In this document: one piece after another, positions 21,401 through 31,003 of the stretch
Position numbering within the stretch: the stretch's first letter is position 1
Layout: the number at the start of each line of letters is the position of its first letter
NCBI GenBank assembly: GCA_963575745.1
Contig: CAUYUJ010018538.1
Span: 762,076-826,075 of the forward strand
Source: Prorocentrum cordatum
Lineage: Eukaryota > Sar > Dinophyceae > Prorocentrales > Prorocentraceae
Reading direction: 5' to 3'
Length of the DNA: 64,000 nucleotides
The notes under the pieces: generated by a model
The model's database searches: none
What the model saw: only the letters and a program-made list of their open reading frames with translations
Told to the model about the DNA's origin: nothing
Made by a program: the position numbers and the translations under genes

Positions 21401-24400
21401 AATCTCCGGTTGAGAACTCGCGAGTGGACTCCCGCGACGACGAAAACGGTGTCAGAAGGCGCACGGTTGAGGCACTAGATGTGCACCCGCTTGGGGGTCA
21501 GGTGATACAGGAGCCCTCGATCAGGGACAAGGCCTCTTTGCTGCCCTGGAACTCTCTCGGGTGTCCCGAAGCGGTGCGGCGGCAGACCGTGCGACGGCAT
21601 CGAAATCCGAGCATACCTCACCGCACGGTCCGTCACCGATACGTTCTTGGGCCTTGGAGGCCCCCGTCGCACGAGGCAGCCTCGGAGAATGACACAAGTC
21701 ACAAAACCGAGAGCTCACCCCGAATGTCTACTGACTCACCCAACGGTGTGGCCACTGCTCCGTCTTGGGACCCCCCCTCGGGCCCGTTCCCGACCAGAAG
21801 TGTGGTCGTTGTTTCAACACTCCGCCCTGCCGCTCCAGTGCAGGCAGACATTGGCCAAATCGTGTTTAGCCGAATCTGCGTCTCGCGGGTGCCTCCTCCC
21901 GCTACCCTCCAACTCTCGGGCGGTTCGGGTGCTACACAAGACGACTCGGGGGCCCAGACGCGAGAGGGGCGTCGGACAGCAGCCAAAAGCGGCCGCGGAG
22001 CCCGTCAGGGCGCATCAGCAAACAGTTCCTCGGGAGCCACCGCCGGGGTTCCTGCTGCTGCTGCTGCTGCTGCTGCTCCTCCTCCTCCTCCTCCTCCTCT
22101 TCCTCCTCTTCCTCCCCATTATCATTATCCTCCTCGTTTTCCTTCCCTTCCTTTTTCTCATGATCTTTGGCCATACGCCCGCTGGCTGCACGATGCCTCG
22201 TCTCCGGGTTCGCCGGCTGGCAGTCGGGGTGAATGTAGTCGCGCAGGTCGAGCCCCTTGAGAGGGAAGGTGACGATCGTCGGGTTCTTCTCGACGAAGAA
22301 ATTGTTGTTTCTAAACCTCGGGCCGGCGATTCAGGTTGCGTCAGCGCTGTGGCATCTGTGACAAGCCTGGGCAATAGAGCCCGCCGCAGTGCCGCGACGG
22401 GCACCGAAAGGACTCCACAGTGGGCCCACACCCTGGAGTTATGGGTGCTCCCAGGCGCTGCCCCGCATGACTTGTTTGTCGGCGGCCAACATGCACTGTA
22501 AGACAACACGCTCTTCAATCATGTTGGGGCCCACGGAGAAGGGGAACACGAACTGGCCCCAGGGATGGGCGAAATACCGTCGATAGATGCTGGGCGCGGT
22601 GGGCTGTCGAGCCCCTTTCGGCGATCCATGGGCGATGAGGGCCGACGCTTCCCCTCTGAGCCTATCTCCTGGTGGCTTTCGGCTCGTAAGCCGAGCCTTC
22701 GGCGGGCGCGTTGGAAGATCTGCGCAAACTCCCGGGGCACTCTCGGCGAGGCGCAACCGCTGGAAGGCATGTCCGAAGGCTGGAAGCCCGAAAGCGGCCG
22801 AAAACCTCACACTTGGAATCCCCCTACAGTCGGGCCGCTGTCGCGAGGAACTCTGGATAAGGAACGAGACCACGTTTCTCACATAGGTTAAACTTCGAAC
22901 TCCCATGGAGAACCCAAGGAAAACCTAAGACAACCTGCAAGTAAATCGGCAACCCGCCCAGGGGCAAGTGAAAAGGGCCAGGCCTACTGAGGCTCGAAAG
23001 CGTCCGAGCCTCCTGCAAAAATCTTCTACGCCTTCCCCGAAGGCCTGAGGGCTTCTGAGAAGGCCTCTTGAACAGGCCAGAGGGTTTCTGAGAAGTCCCC
23101 CCACCTTCTGAGAAGGCCTTCTCCTTCTCACGTCCCCCCCTCGCTCGCCGCCGAATAAAACCATCAAGGGACAACACCGAGCTCCTCCCGAACGAGCAGG
23201 GCTCCTTCTTCGGCGGCCCGACTCCAGCGCTGCCCCCCGAAACCCGGCTAGAATTCGAGCTGCCGACGCCCCGCTGGAAAGGGATGAACTGAACGAAGGG
23301 CAGCACGCACCAGCACTACCCCGGTGCGAGGCCCACGGGCACGCCCGATCAAAACGGCCAGGGAGGGCAGCGAGGAGGAGGAGGAGGAGGAGGAGAAGGA
23401 GGAGGAGCAGGAGGAGCAGGAGGAGGGGGGGAGGAGGAGGAGGGGGAGGAGGGGGGGGCGAGGAACGATAATGGATCAACGTGGAGCGAGCTGCGAGGAG
23501 CAGCCTGACCGAACGAACGAACGAACGAGAAGGAGGAGGAGGAGGAGGAGGAGGAGGAGGAGGAGGATTCGTTGCGAAAGCATTCGGGACCAGTTCATCG
23601 ATCTGTCGCTGCGGCGCGACAGAAGCCACGCCTCGAAATACGGAGCGGAAACAGCTCGAGACGCACTTCCGAGGAGTTGGAAAAAGAAGCTGCACAGCAC
23701 GGCGCAACCTCCAGGATTCAAAAGGCCATGGTCCTATGCGGTTATCACTGCCATCTCTCTCGACTTTCAGTCGTGGCCCTGCGGCGGCAACACAGCCGCG
23801 AGGCCGCGGGAAACGACTCGGCGCAGAGGTCCACGCGTCGACCCCGCTGGCACTTGCAGCACTTCAAGATTTGGATCCATTCCCCCGCCCACTACGACGA
23901 CGACCACTCCCACCCACGTCCCTCTCCTCCGTACTCAAGAGTGACCAAAAATGGTTGGCAGGCTGGGCAATCACCCCTCTAGCCACCAGCTCACGATGTC
24001 GAGCACTCGAAGCAAAGGCCTCAGGGATGCTCACACGCGCTCGAGCGCCGCCGCGATCTGCGTCTCGAGGGGCCCCTTTCAGCGACGCTCCGACTAACTG
24101 CGCTGCCTTGCACTCCGCGAGCGCCATGTCCATCAGCGAACTCACCGCCTGCGCCTCTGAGTGTGGGCCCAGCGCTAGAGTCAGCTTGATGTTACCCTGC
24201 ATCTTCTTGCTGCCTGGGCCCCGCGGAGCCTTCACTGTGTACTGCCTGACCAGGGACGCCATGAACTGCGGCGTCTGGTCCTTGAGATACTTCTGAAACA
24301 AACGTGTTGGCTGCCGCTTGCACCTGCTCCGATCCCTGAACCGTCATAACTCGGACCGTGAGGAAGAACACCGTGATAAACGAAGGCACTGGACTGGAGA

Positions 24401-26128
24401 GATCTACAAGGAGGAGGAGGAGGAGGAGGGCGGCGAGGAGGCAGAAGGAGGATTGATCGAAAGATCGAGTTCTCGGGCCAGTTCGGTGCCACTCCCCCTC
24501 GACTCGAGCTGAGTGGTATCCAACAATCTAGTATGACCTAGCTGTGTTGACTTCGTGGACAAGGGGTCGCTGGCGCCATGCGGCGCTCTGGCCCGGAGGA
24601 GGAGAGGAGGAAAAGGAGGAGGAGGAGGAGGCGGAGGCAAAAGAGCACTCGAAGAGAGAGTTTACCAGGATTACCGCCGTCAGAGGCGGACATGGACACT
24701 GAGAAGGGGAGCAGTAGGAAGGGGAGATGGGGAGGGGGACAGAAAGACGATCCTCAGGACGAGGAGGAACCGAATGAGGCGCAGCCAAGACCAGATCAAC
24801 ATCAGACCAGGACAAATCGGGGATGTCTGAGATCCGGCGGTTCTGGAAATTGTATCGGGCGAGCGCGGCCCCTTCTGAGAGCGTTCTGGAACGCTCTCGA
24901 ACGCTTGGAAAGATTTGCCCCAGTCTGGGCCCTGCCCGACGATCCTTCGGACGAAACGAAGGAACAGCCGGGGGGGGCATGTCAATCAACTGTGAGCCCG
25001 ACCCCCGTCTTGCAGCCAGCCGAGCAAGGATCGCTTCTCCCAAATCCAGGAGCCGCTTCACGATCAGCACGATGTAGGGCGGAATTCGGCGCAGGCTGTA
25101 CCTCCTGCGAGGACATGGCTGTTCAAAAGCTATCAGTCAGCCCACTAGCCCTCTGGGGGTTGGAGGTTAGAAAAATAGTTCCCCGCAAACCTTTCCCCTT
25201 CGGGAGAGGCTTACCCATCCCCCATGCGCATCGTCGCAACACTTCATATATCTAGATCTACCTCAATCTAAACATATATTTACATATGCATGCACAGAGA
25301 AGAACCAGCACGCGCGCTTCACGCGCGCACTCATGTTCTAGCTAGGCTGGATTGTCGAACTCTCGGGGATCCTTATTTCATGATACTTCTTCTCGGCCCG
25401 CGACCACCTCGGCAGTCTGGGAGAGCCTTAGGGCCTCCTGGCTTGACGCCCAGGGCGAAGGCGCCAAACGGAGTCGGGGCGATGGGCCCTGAGCCGCATG
25501 GCAGCTTCGCACCAGAGCGTGGGGGGGGAGTCCTTCCCACGGGCGGCCAGGGCGCATCACGCTCACCGCGATAGCCGCGTGCACGGCGGAGCCGCCCGTG
25601 CGCACAAACGCACGCCTGTCGTCACCGGGAGCTTCGGCTCCCACCTGACGGCTGCCTCTTGTGATCCGCGTGCTCCTCGTTCGTCGGCCCCCGACCTCGG
25701 CCTTCGCCTGATCACCAGCCCGCCTGCGTTGGGCGCTCGTCTTGAATAGAGCGCTGCTGAGCTGGTCCTTCCTGCCCCATCCTCCTCTGCTTCTGCCTTC
25801 AATGTCCTCCTGCCTCCTACTTCCTAGGTGGCCACTGGGACATCTGCGATGGCTCCGTGGCGGAACTCGCCGTAATCACCCCAATGCAGGAAAAATGCCC
25901 CGCCAAAATTGATCTCCTGCCCCGTCATGCCACTTGGCTTGAAGGGGACAGCCAGACGTCGATTCGAAGACAACAAGATGACAGGCTTACGTACAACAGA
26001 AGAGCGGAACGGGTACCTGGACGCTTTCAACTTGCCCATGTCCTGATCTCGCGCGACTCCCCGCCCTTGGCAATCGTCTCGAACGGCTTCTCGCCATTGA
26101 ACTTCTCGAGCAGATTGAAAAGGGGAAC
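18166..26128 (-). CDS. USP39: USP39/Sad1-like spliceosomal protein, 3' part (5 exons)
   Basis: Exons on the minus strand: 26128-26049, 25104-25054, 22316-22197, 20888-20831, 18438-18166. Spliced, they give the C-terminal half of the ubiquitin-hydrolase-like domain: VPLFNLLEKFNGEKP, RYSLRRIPPYIVLIVKR, FRNNNFFVEKNPTIVTFP, YDLVANVCHDGKPEKGTYK, then QWFEIHDLRVTAVLPQM. The order and wording match USP39 (yeast Sad1), the U4/U6.U5 tri-snRNP factor needed for pre-mRNA splicing in the nucleus. Active hydrolases have a catalytic His in a GHY motif. Here the position reads GTY, agreeing with the family being enzymatically dead. Phases agree at every junction. Donors are GA, GC, GC and GT; every acceptor AG is followed by G, as is usual in dinoflagellates. 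Upstream exons (zinc finger, first half of domain) were not found within the window. They could lie beyond the inserted elements, or this may be a truncated gene. Introns (0.9-2.7 kb) are full of repeats. Confidence 0.85.
18441..19384. other. Intron 4 of USP39-like gene, 3' part
   Basis: No exon seen. 18990-19290 has degenerate CCAAGATGG / CCAAGACGG short repeats like those at 5330 and 58440. Confidence 0.4.
19385..19553 (+). repeat. Dispersed repeat R160, copy 2
   Basis: GGGGACACACAAAAAC ... GGAATCGACGATTGA ... CACTCCTGC. It lies inside intron 4, antisense to the gene, and is preceded at about 19371 by GTCCGCGCA, a remnant of the TCCGCGCGGA foldback arm also seen before copies 4 and 5. Confidence 0.8.
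19554..20356. other. Intron 4 of USP39-like gene, 5' part
   Basis: Mixed sequence with nothing assignable. Confidence 0.4.
20357..20538 (+). repeat. 91-bp tandem duplication
   Basis: Two units (20357-20447, 20448-20538) start GCCGACATGGGTGCGG and end with GGGGCCACGAA-CGTGTGAG. A partial third unit precedes at about 20330. It lies in intron 4. Confidence 0.8.
20831..20888 (-). CDS. USP39: USP39-like exon D
   Basis: 58 bases after acceptor CTCCAG; YDLVANVCHDGKPEKGTYK. GT donor (GTTCAGG). GTY replaces the GHY of active hydrolases. Confidence 0.9.
20889..22196 (-). other. Intron 3 of USP39-like gene
   Basis: GC donor at 22196, acceptor CTCCAG at 20889. It holds a short CTG/CCT run (22050-22100) and nothing else recognised. 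Confidence 0.5.
22197..22316 (-). CDS. USP39: USP39-like exon C
   Basis: 120 bases after acceptor CCCGAG; FRNNNFFVEKNPTIVTFP, then LKGLDLRDYIHPDC. GC donor (GCATCGTG). Confidence 0.9.
22440..22579 (-). other. Possible coding fragment in intron 2
   Basis: Minus frame with protein-like composition (RRYFAHPWGQFVFPFSV, EERVVLQCMLAADKQVM) ending at a TAA. It is not part of USP39, because exons B and C join without it. Perhaps a retroelement or gene fragment; no family recognised. Confidence 0.3.
22588..22665 (+). repeat. Dispersed repeat R2, copy 2
   Basis: Partner of 18145-18225. Confidence 0.5.
22755..23160 (+). repeat. Dispersed repeat R3, copy 1
   Basis: Aligns in order with 42535-43018: AGGAACGAGACC / AGGAACGAGGCC, GGTTAAACTTCGA / AGTTAACCTTCGA, repeated TTCTGAGAAGGCCT blocks, and GCTCGCCGCCGA at the end. 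Strongly diverged. Confidence 0.55.
23364..23570 (+). repeat. GGA tracts in intron 2
   Basis: GGA triplets at 23364-23460 and 23530-23570 with (CGAA)n between (23508-23528). Smaller GGA patches recur at 24408-24432 and 24597-24640. Confidence 0.8.
23864..24345 (-). other. Possible exon or gene fragment in intron 2
   Basis: An open minus frame preceded by an acceptor-like TTTGTTTCAG (ends 24293) reads KYLKDQTPQFMASLVRQYTV, KAPRGPGSKKMQGNIKLTLA and EAQAVSSLMDMALAECKAAQ. Composition is that of a real helical protein, unlike the repeat-derived frames nearby. I do not recognise the family. It is not USP39, so it would be a nested gene piece or decayed insertion. Confidence 0.4.
24824..24905 (+). 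repeat. Dispersed repeat R4, copy 1
   Basis: TCTGAGATCCGGCGGTTCTGG ... CATCGGGCG-like ... GAGCGTTCTGGAACGCTC. Matches 41981-42075. The last block is itself a short inverted repeat. Confidence 0.6.
25054..25104 (-). CDS. USP39: USP39-like exon B
   Basis: 51 bases after acceptor CTCGCAG; RYSLRRIPPYIVLIVK plus two bases of an Arg codon. GC donor (GCTCCTGG). Confidence 0.85.
26049..26128 (-). CDS. USP39: USP39-like exon A
   Basis: 80 bases after acceptor GGCAG; VPLFNLLEKFNGEKPFETI, then AKGGESR plus two bases. The donor is best placed as GA (GATCAGG), because only then does the split codon join correctly to exon B. Confidence 0.8.
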
Positions 26129-26763
26129 CTGCCATCGCAGCCCTCATGCCCTTCTCGAAAGCACAGAACATCAATGTCGTATGGGTGGACAGTCGAACAA
26201 TCGAACCACCGAGACACGACAACCCACTCGCAAATACATTTGTCGTGGCCGAGTCGGGACACTGGATCGTTCGTGTTAAGGGGGGAGGCTGAGCGCGATC
26301 TACCATCGCTTAACTGGAAAAAGTGTTCCCCCCGCCCTCCTGGAAACCCGGGGGGGGTGGGGGGGCAAAATTTCCCCCCCCCCCCCCCCTTCCTACCCGG
26401 GAACTGGAGGAAGGGGGGAAGGGGGGGAACCCCCTGGCCCAAGGAGGGCAGGGGAGGGTGGTGCAGACCCCCCCTCCCCCCTCGGCGGCTCGAACTGGGG
26501 GGGAGGGGAACAGGGGGGGAAGAATCCCGCCCCTCGAGAGTTCGAACCGTGGGAGCGGGGAGGGGGAGAGCATACTGTCCCCGCGATCGAACATGGAGGG
26601 GCGGGGCGGGCTAGGGCCCGGGCGGGGGGCTGTGGCTGGAGCCGGAGCCGGGGCCAGGGTCGGGGCCATGGCTGGAGCCGGGGCCGGGACCAGGGCAGGC
26701 CCAGGGCCGGGGCCCGGGGCAGGGGCAAAGGCAGGGGAAGGGGCTCCCGAGCCCAACGACCCT
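26129..26763. other. G-rich spacer upstream of exon A
   Basis: 26330-26560 is dominated by G and C runs (mixed GGGGGG/CCCCCC). 26620-26740 has GGGGCC/GGAGCC repeats. No further USP39 exon visible. Confidence 0.4.
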
Positions 26764-27508
26764 TGAGCGTTGTTTGAGCTTGATTGGAGCTTTTTTTGAG
26801 CGTGGAGCCCTGTGGGAGCTTCGTTGGGGATCTGGATGAGGTTTGATTGAACTTTGCTTGAGCTTTGCTTTGTTGGGGCATGGTTTCAGCTTTGCTTGAG
26901 CTTTGTCCGAGCTTTGTTGGCGCTGTGTTGGTACTGTGTTTCAGCGTTGGCTGAGCTTTGTTGGAGCTTCGGTAGAGCATTATTAGAGCATTGTTGGAGC
27001 TTTGGTTCAGCTGATTGAGTTTTGTTTGGGCTGTGTGTGAGGGACTTTGTGTCAGCTATGTTTTGTTCAAGCTTTGTTGGAGCTTTGTTGGACATTTGCT
27101 TCGGCGTTGGTTGAGCTTTGTTTGAGCCTTGGTTGAGATGTGTTCGAGCTGTGTGTGATCTTTGCATGAGCTTTGCTTGAACTTTGCTTGAGCTTTGTGT
27201 GAACTTTGTTTGAACTTTGTTTGGGCTTTGACTCCGCTTTGTAAGCGCCTTGCTTGGGCTTGAGTTTGAGCTGTATTGGATGGATCCTTGCTTGAGCTGT
27301 GTTAGAGCAATGATTGAGCCTTGTTTGAACTTTGTTGGAGATTTGTTGGGGTGTTGTTTCAGCTTTGTTTGAGCTTTGCTTGAGCGTTGTTGGAGCTGTG
27401 TTGAAACTTTGTTCGAGCTTGGGTTCAACTTTGTTTGAGCTTTGTTTGAGCCGTAAGTTTGTTAAACTTTGTGTGAGCTTGTTTGAGCCGTGTCTAAGCT
27501 GTGTCTGA
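26764..27508 (+). repeat. GAGCTTTG satellite, left block
   Basis: Degenerate 10-13-base units around TTTGAGCTTTG, about 745 bases. Ends with AGCTGTGTCTGA (27497-27508), which is repeated at 29569-29580 beyond the phosphatase retrogene. Confidence 0.85.
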
Positions 27509-27897
27509 CCTTTTTTCTTCTACGGCTCAACGACCACGTCCATCAAGCAAACTAAGAACACGGATAACGGAGGCGCTGGGGAAGCTGTGCCTGCCCCGCT
27601 CGCGTGCGCCCACGGTCAAAGCCAAGCAACTTTCAAACTCGGCCAGCACTCTGGCCAATTCGGGCGTAAACGCCAGGTAAGCCCTGGTGACGCGACGCCC
27701 AAAAAAGAGCCCCAGACGGTTTGCCAGGCGCGATAAAATTGGCCAACTCCCCCAACGTAGAGCCAGCAGCAGCAGCAGCAGAAGCGATCGCCAGTGCACT
27801 GCAATTCCCCTCCCCAGCCTCCACTCTCCCCAACTCCTCCGCCCCCCTCTCGAGGAGTAAAGCGTTGCTTAAAAATGCATTCGCGTCCGCACTCTCT

Positions 27898-29493
27898 TCA
27901 AACTCGTGTCTCCCCTGGCTTCAGCTCGCGGCCGTAGCCGTCGAGCTTGAAGGCATCTTGGAAGGCCTCGGCCTCGTCCGGCTCCCACTCGTCAAAGTTC
28001 ATAATGCCGGCGAAGTCGGAGTCGCCGAAGTCGTCGAAGTCCATCGCAGAACCACCTTTCTTCTTCATCTTCCTGGTCAAGTGCGGGTACTTCTCGGCGA
28101 CGACCGACTGCCAGTGCATGGGTGGCAGGTCCGGGTGCTTCACGGCCTCGTAGACGGTGGGGGTGATCGTGACCTCGCTGCCCGGGGCCGACTGGGTCAG
28201 CTTGAGCACCGCCGCCTTGTTGTTGCCTGTGTCGAGGTAATTGGGCGCGCTGAAGACGGTGACCACCTTTGGGTGGTCCCACCGAAATCCGTCCGCCTTG
28301 ACCTCGTGGGAGCGGATGATGCACTGCAGGCCATTGGCCTCGCAGAACGCGGCCGAGACGTCCGGGCCGTACATGTAGACCCCCTTGGACTTGCGGTAGG
28401 AGGGGCCGTAGCCCCCGCCTCCACGAGGGTCGCTCCAGAGGATATCGATCAGCAGCCTCTCGTCGACCACGGCCTTGTCGGTGCTGGAGGGCCCAATGCT
28501 CTCCTGGTAGGCGTCGGGGCTGATCTCCGTGTTTCGGTCCACGGCCTGGATTGCTGCCAGGGTCGGCAGGTTCGAGTTCAGCGGGATGGAGTCGGTGGGG
28601 TCGTGTGTCTGTCCTGGCATCCAGATCCGCGGGTCGGGCCCGCCCATGCCAGCGTGCAAGATCAAGACCTTGTTGTCGACCAAGTGCCCGAGGGGGAGGC
28701 GCCGGAACGCCTCGGAGAAGAGGTCGAAAAGATCCACGCCGTACTTGGCCTCGCACTCTCCGCAGAAGCCGTAAATCATGTTGGCCTCCAGCATCTCGTG
28801 GTTGCCCCGGTTGATCCCCACAAACTGGGGGTCCTTCAGCTTCATGGCGAATATTGACAGGACCACCTCGATGCTCCAGGAGCCGCGGTCCACCATGTCC
28901 CCGTTGAAGACGACAGGGTTGCCAGGGCCCGGCGGACCAGTAATGCCAAGGGTGGTGAACAGATCCCAGTACTGGCCGTGCGTGTCTCCGACGACGGACA
29001 TGCTTCCGCCGCTGGGGATGCTCAGGGAGGGGACGTTGGGCTCCTTCCCCAGGATGTCGATCACGTCCAGGACCATCAGCGTGGCGTCCTTCTTGGGGAG
29101 GCGCACGTCGCCCTTCTGCATCTCCATCAGGTCCTTAACCCACTGGTCCGTGATGGAGCCCCTGCCGGTGTACCTGGGCCCGCTGTAGCCAGGGGGGTCG
29201 GGGAGGGCCATCGCCCTGCGCCTCTCCGCCGCGAGATCGGCATCGGTGAAACCGCTGTTGCGGGGGACCCACTCCGCCCTCATGCCCGTGCGGCCGCCAT
29301 CCAACCGCTTCCCGCTCGCGCCGCCAGCCAGAAGCGGCTGGCGCGGGCCCGCAGGCGTGCCGCGCGGGGCCGGAGCGGCCAGGAACGCCCCGGACCACCG
29401 CCAGCAGCAGGCGACCGCGCCGCCGACCAGCGCGCAGAGCGGCCCCCGCTCAGAGGGCCTCGGCGTGGCCCGGGGCATCCGCTGGCAGCGCAT
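27898..29493 (-). CDS. PPP-family serine/threonine protein phosphatase, intronless
   Basis: 531 residues from ATG 29493, the first AUG after the leader (an alternative is ATG 29478). Catalytic PPP core is complete: GDTHGQ (Asp170, His172), GDMVDRG (Asp199, Asp202, Arg203), GNHE (Asn231, His232), HAG (His280), RSHE (His396) and FSAPNY (414-419). These bind the two metals and phosphate for dephosphorylating Ser/Thr. The closest feel is the PP5/PP7-like branch, but there is no TPR or EF-hand. An acidic C-tail (DFDDFGDSDF, EWEPDEAEAF) is unusual. The N-terminus has a hydrophobic stretch (GPLCALVGGAVACCW) then GAFLAAPAP, resembling a dinoflagellate signal peptide followed by a plastid transit peptide with an FVAP-like motif. 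Plastid or secretory targeting is therefore possible. No stop or frameshift: the retrocopy still codes. Confidence 0.9.
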   Translation of the reverse strand: MRCQRMPRATPRPSERGPLCALVGGAVACCWRWSGAFLAAPAPRGTPAGPRQPLLAGGASGKRLDGGRTGMRAEWVPRNSGFTDADLAAERRRAMALPDPPGYSGPRYTGRGSITDQWVKDLMEMQKGDVRLPKKDATLMVLDVIDILGKEPNVPSLSIPSGGSMSVVGDTHGQYWDLFTTLGITGPPGPGNPVVFNGDMVDRGSWSIEVVLSIFAMKLKDPQFVGINRGNHEMLEANMIYGFCGECEAKYGVDLFDLFSEAFRRLPLGHLVDNKVLILHAGMGGPDPRIWMPGQTHDPTDSIPLNSNLPTLAAIQAVDRNTEISPDAYQESIGPSSTDKAVVDERLLIDILWSDPRGGGGYGPSYRKSKGVYMYGPDVSAAFCEANGLQCIIRSHEVKADGFRWDHPKVVTVFSAPNYLDTGNNKAAVLKLTQSAPGSEVTITPTVYEAVKHPDLPPMHWQSVVAEKYPHLTRKMKKKGGSAMDFDDFGDSDFAGIMNFDEWEPDEAEAFQDAFKLDGYGRELKPGETRV

Positions 29494-29513
29494 CGGCCTC
29501 TGGAAGTGGTGCT

Positions 29514-29565
29514 CTTGAGACAAGACAGCCTGAGCCGAAACGGCTTGAGCCAAAATGGCTACGGT
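29514..29565 (-). other. Triple spliced-leader relict (DinoSL)
   Basis: Reading the minus strand, 29565-29544 is the complete 22-base dinoflagellate leader (A, then CCGTAGCCATTTTGG, then CTCAAG). It is followed by two 15-base decayed copies: CCGTTTCGGCTCAGG (29543-29529; 12 of 15 match CCATTTTGGCTCAAG) and CTGTCTTGTCTCAAG (29528-29514; 11 of 15). Known biology: leaders are added to mRNAs by trans-splicing, and genomic copies mark recycled cDNAs. The more 3' the copy, the older and more decayed it is. Confidence 0.9.
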
Positions 29566-30030
29566 TTGAGCTGTGTCTGAGCTTTGTTTGAGCTTTGTTG
29601 GATCCTTTTTTTTCAGCTGTGATCGAGCTGAGTTTGGGCTTTGTGTGAGCCTTGTGTGCGCTTTGTCTATGCTTTGCTTGGGCTTTGTTGGAGCTTAGTT
29701 GGGGCTTTGCCTGAACTTTGTGTGAGCTTCGTTGGAGCTTTGTTGGCTCTCTGATTCAGCGTTCGTTGAGCGTTATTTGAGCTGTGTTTGAGCTGTGATT
29801 GATCTTTGTTTGAGCTTTGTTTGTTGTGTGAGCTTTGTTTGAGCATTGTTGTGGCTCTGTGGGAGCTTTGATTGAGCTTTGAGCTTTGCTTGAGCTTTGT
29901 TTCAGCTTTGTTTGAGCTTTGTTTGGGCTGTGATTGAGCTAATTATGTTTGAGCCTTGTTGAAGCTCTGTTGGAGCTTAATTTGAGCTTTGTGTCAACTT
30001 TGTCTGCGCCTTTTTTAGCTTTGTCTGAGC
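29566..30030 (+). repeat. GAGCTTTG satellite, right block
   Basis: Same degenerate TTTGAGCTTTG units as 26764-27508, resuming directly after the leader. Confidence 0.85.
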
Positions 30031-30219
30031 TTGTGACGACGACGACGACGACGGAAATGGCGACGGCGACGGCGACGGCGGGGAACAAGTGGTACGCGTG
30101 CCCTGGCTCTTGCACTAAGGAGCCGCGAGAGACAGGAGGCTTTCGCCTCCTTCCTCCAGGAGTTTACTTTTGTGGCCGCCGGGGGGAGGACGAACGACGA
30201 ACGAACGACGACGACGAAC

Positions 30220-31003
30220 GAAAACAAAGAGGTCCGAGCTCTAGAACACAGCTGCGCAAGATAACAAAGGGTCCAGGGCGAGGGGGACTGGGGCCAGGGC
30301 CGTGGGGGGGGAGGCTGGGTCCAGGGCCAGGGCCAGCGGGGCAAGGGGGGCTGGGGCCAGGGCCAGGGGAGGAAGCAGGGTCCAGGGCCAGAGGGAAGAC
30401 GACAAACGAACATAAAGGGTCCAGGGCAAGGGGGACTGGGGCCAGGGCCGGGGGGGGGGAGGCTGGTTCCAGGCCCAGGGCCAGCGGGGCGAGGGGGGCT
30501 GAGGCCAGGACGAGGTGGGGAGGTTGGGTCCAGGGTCAACCGGACCAGGGACCACGACGAGCGAACAAAAAGGGTCCAGGGCGAGGGGGACTGGGGCCAG
30601 GGCCGGGGCTGGGGAGGCTGGGTCCAGGGCCAGGGCCAGCGGGGCGAGGGGGGCTGGGGCCAGGACCAGGTGGGGAGGTTGGGTCCAGGGCCAGGACCGG
30701 ACCAGGCACGACGACGAACGAAAATAACAGGTCCAGGGCGAGGGGCACTTGGGCCAGGGCCGGAAGGGGAGAGGCCGGGTCCGGGTCCAAGGGGGCCGGG
30801 GCCAGGGCCAGGGGAGGAGGCAGGGTCCAGGGACAGGACCAGAGGGACGACGACGAGCGAAAATAAAGGGTCCAGGGCGAGGAGGACTGGGGCCAGGGCC
30901 AGGGGAGGGAGGCTGGGTCCAGGGCCAAGGCCAGCGGGGCGAGGGGGGCCAAGGGGTCCCAAGGGGAGGGCTCAGGGGGACGAACGAGCGAACGAACGAC
31001 GAC
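30220..31003 (+). repeat. GGGGCCAGGGCC tandem array
   Basis: Roughly 120-170-base higher-order units, each with AAAGGGTCCAGGGCGAGG, ACTGGGGCCAGGGCC and (GACGA)n-AACGAAAATAA. Begins with GGTCCGAGCTCTAGAACACA (30231), near-identical to the right edge of the next array (31815). Confidence 0.8.

Larger units (their letters stand above)
27509..29565 (-). mobile_element. Retroposed phosphatase mRNA copy
   Basis: The insert begins (minus strand) with the spliced leader at 29565, contains an intronless coding region, and ends at an A-rich GAAGAAAAAAGG (27508-27519), directly against the satellite. AGCTGTGTCTGA flanks both ends (27497-27508, 29569-29580), a candidate 12-bp target duplication, though similar words occur within the satellite. 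The same satellite continues on both sides. This is the structure expected of a processed, trans-spliced mRNA reverse-transcribed into the genome. Confidence 0.8.

Noticed and set aside
26764-27508. GAGCTTTG satellite as an array of decayed spliced leaders (TTGAGC is shared with the leader complement)
   Set aside because: Apart from TTGAGC the units lack the leader core (CCAAAATGG), and the period is wrong.
27933-27955. CCGTAGCC inside the phosphatase gene as another leader
   Set aside because: Chance match encoding GYGRE codons; the rest of the leader is absent.
27721-28857. 378-codon frame on the plus strand
   Set aside because: Antisense shadow of the phosphatase gene, without family motifs.
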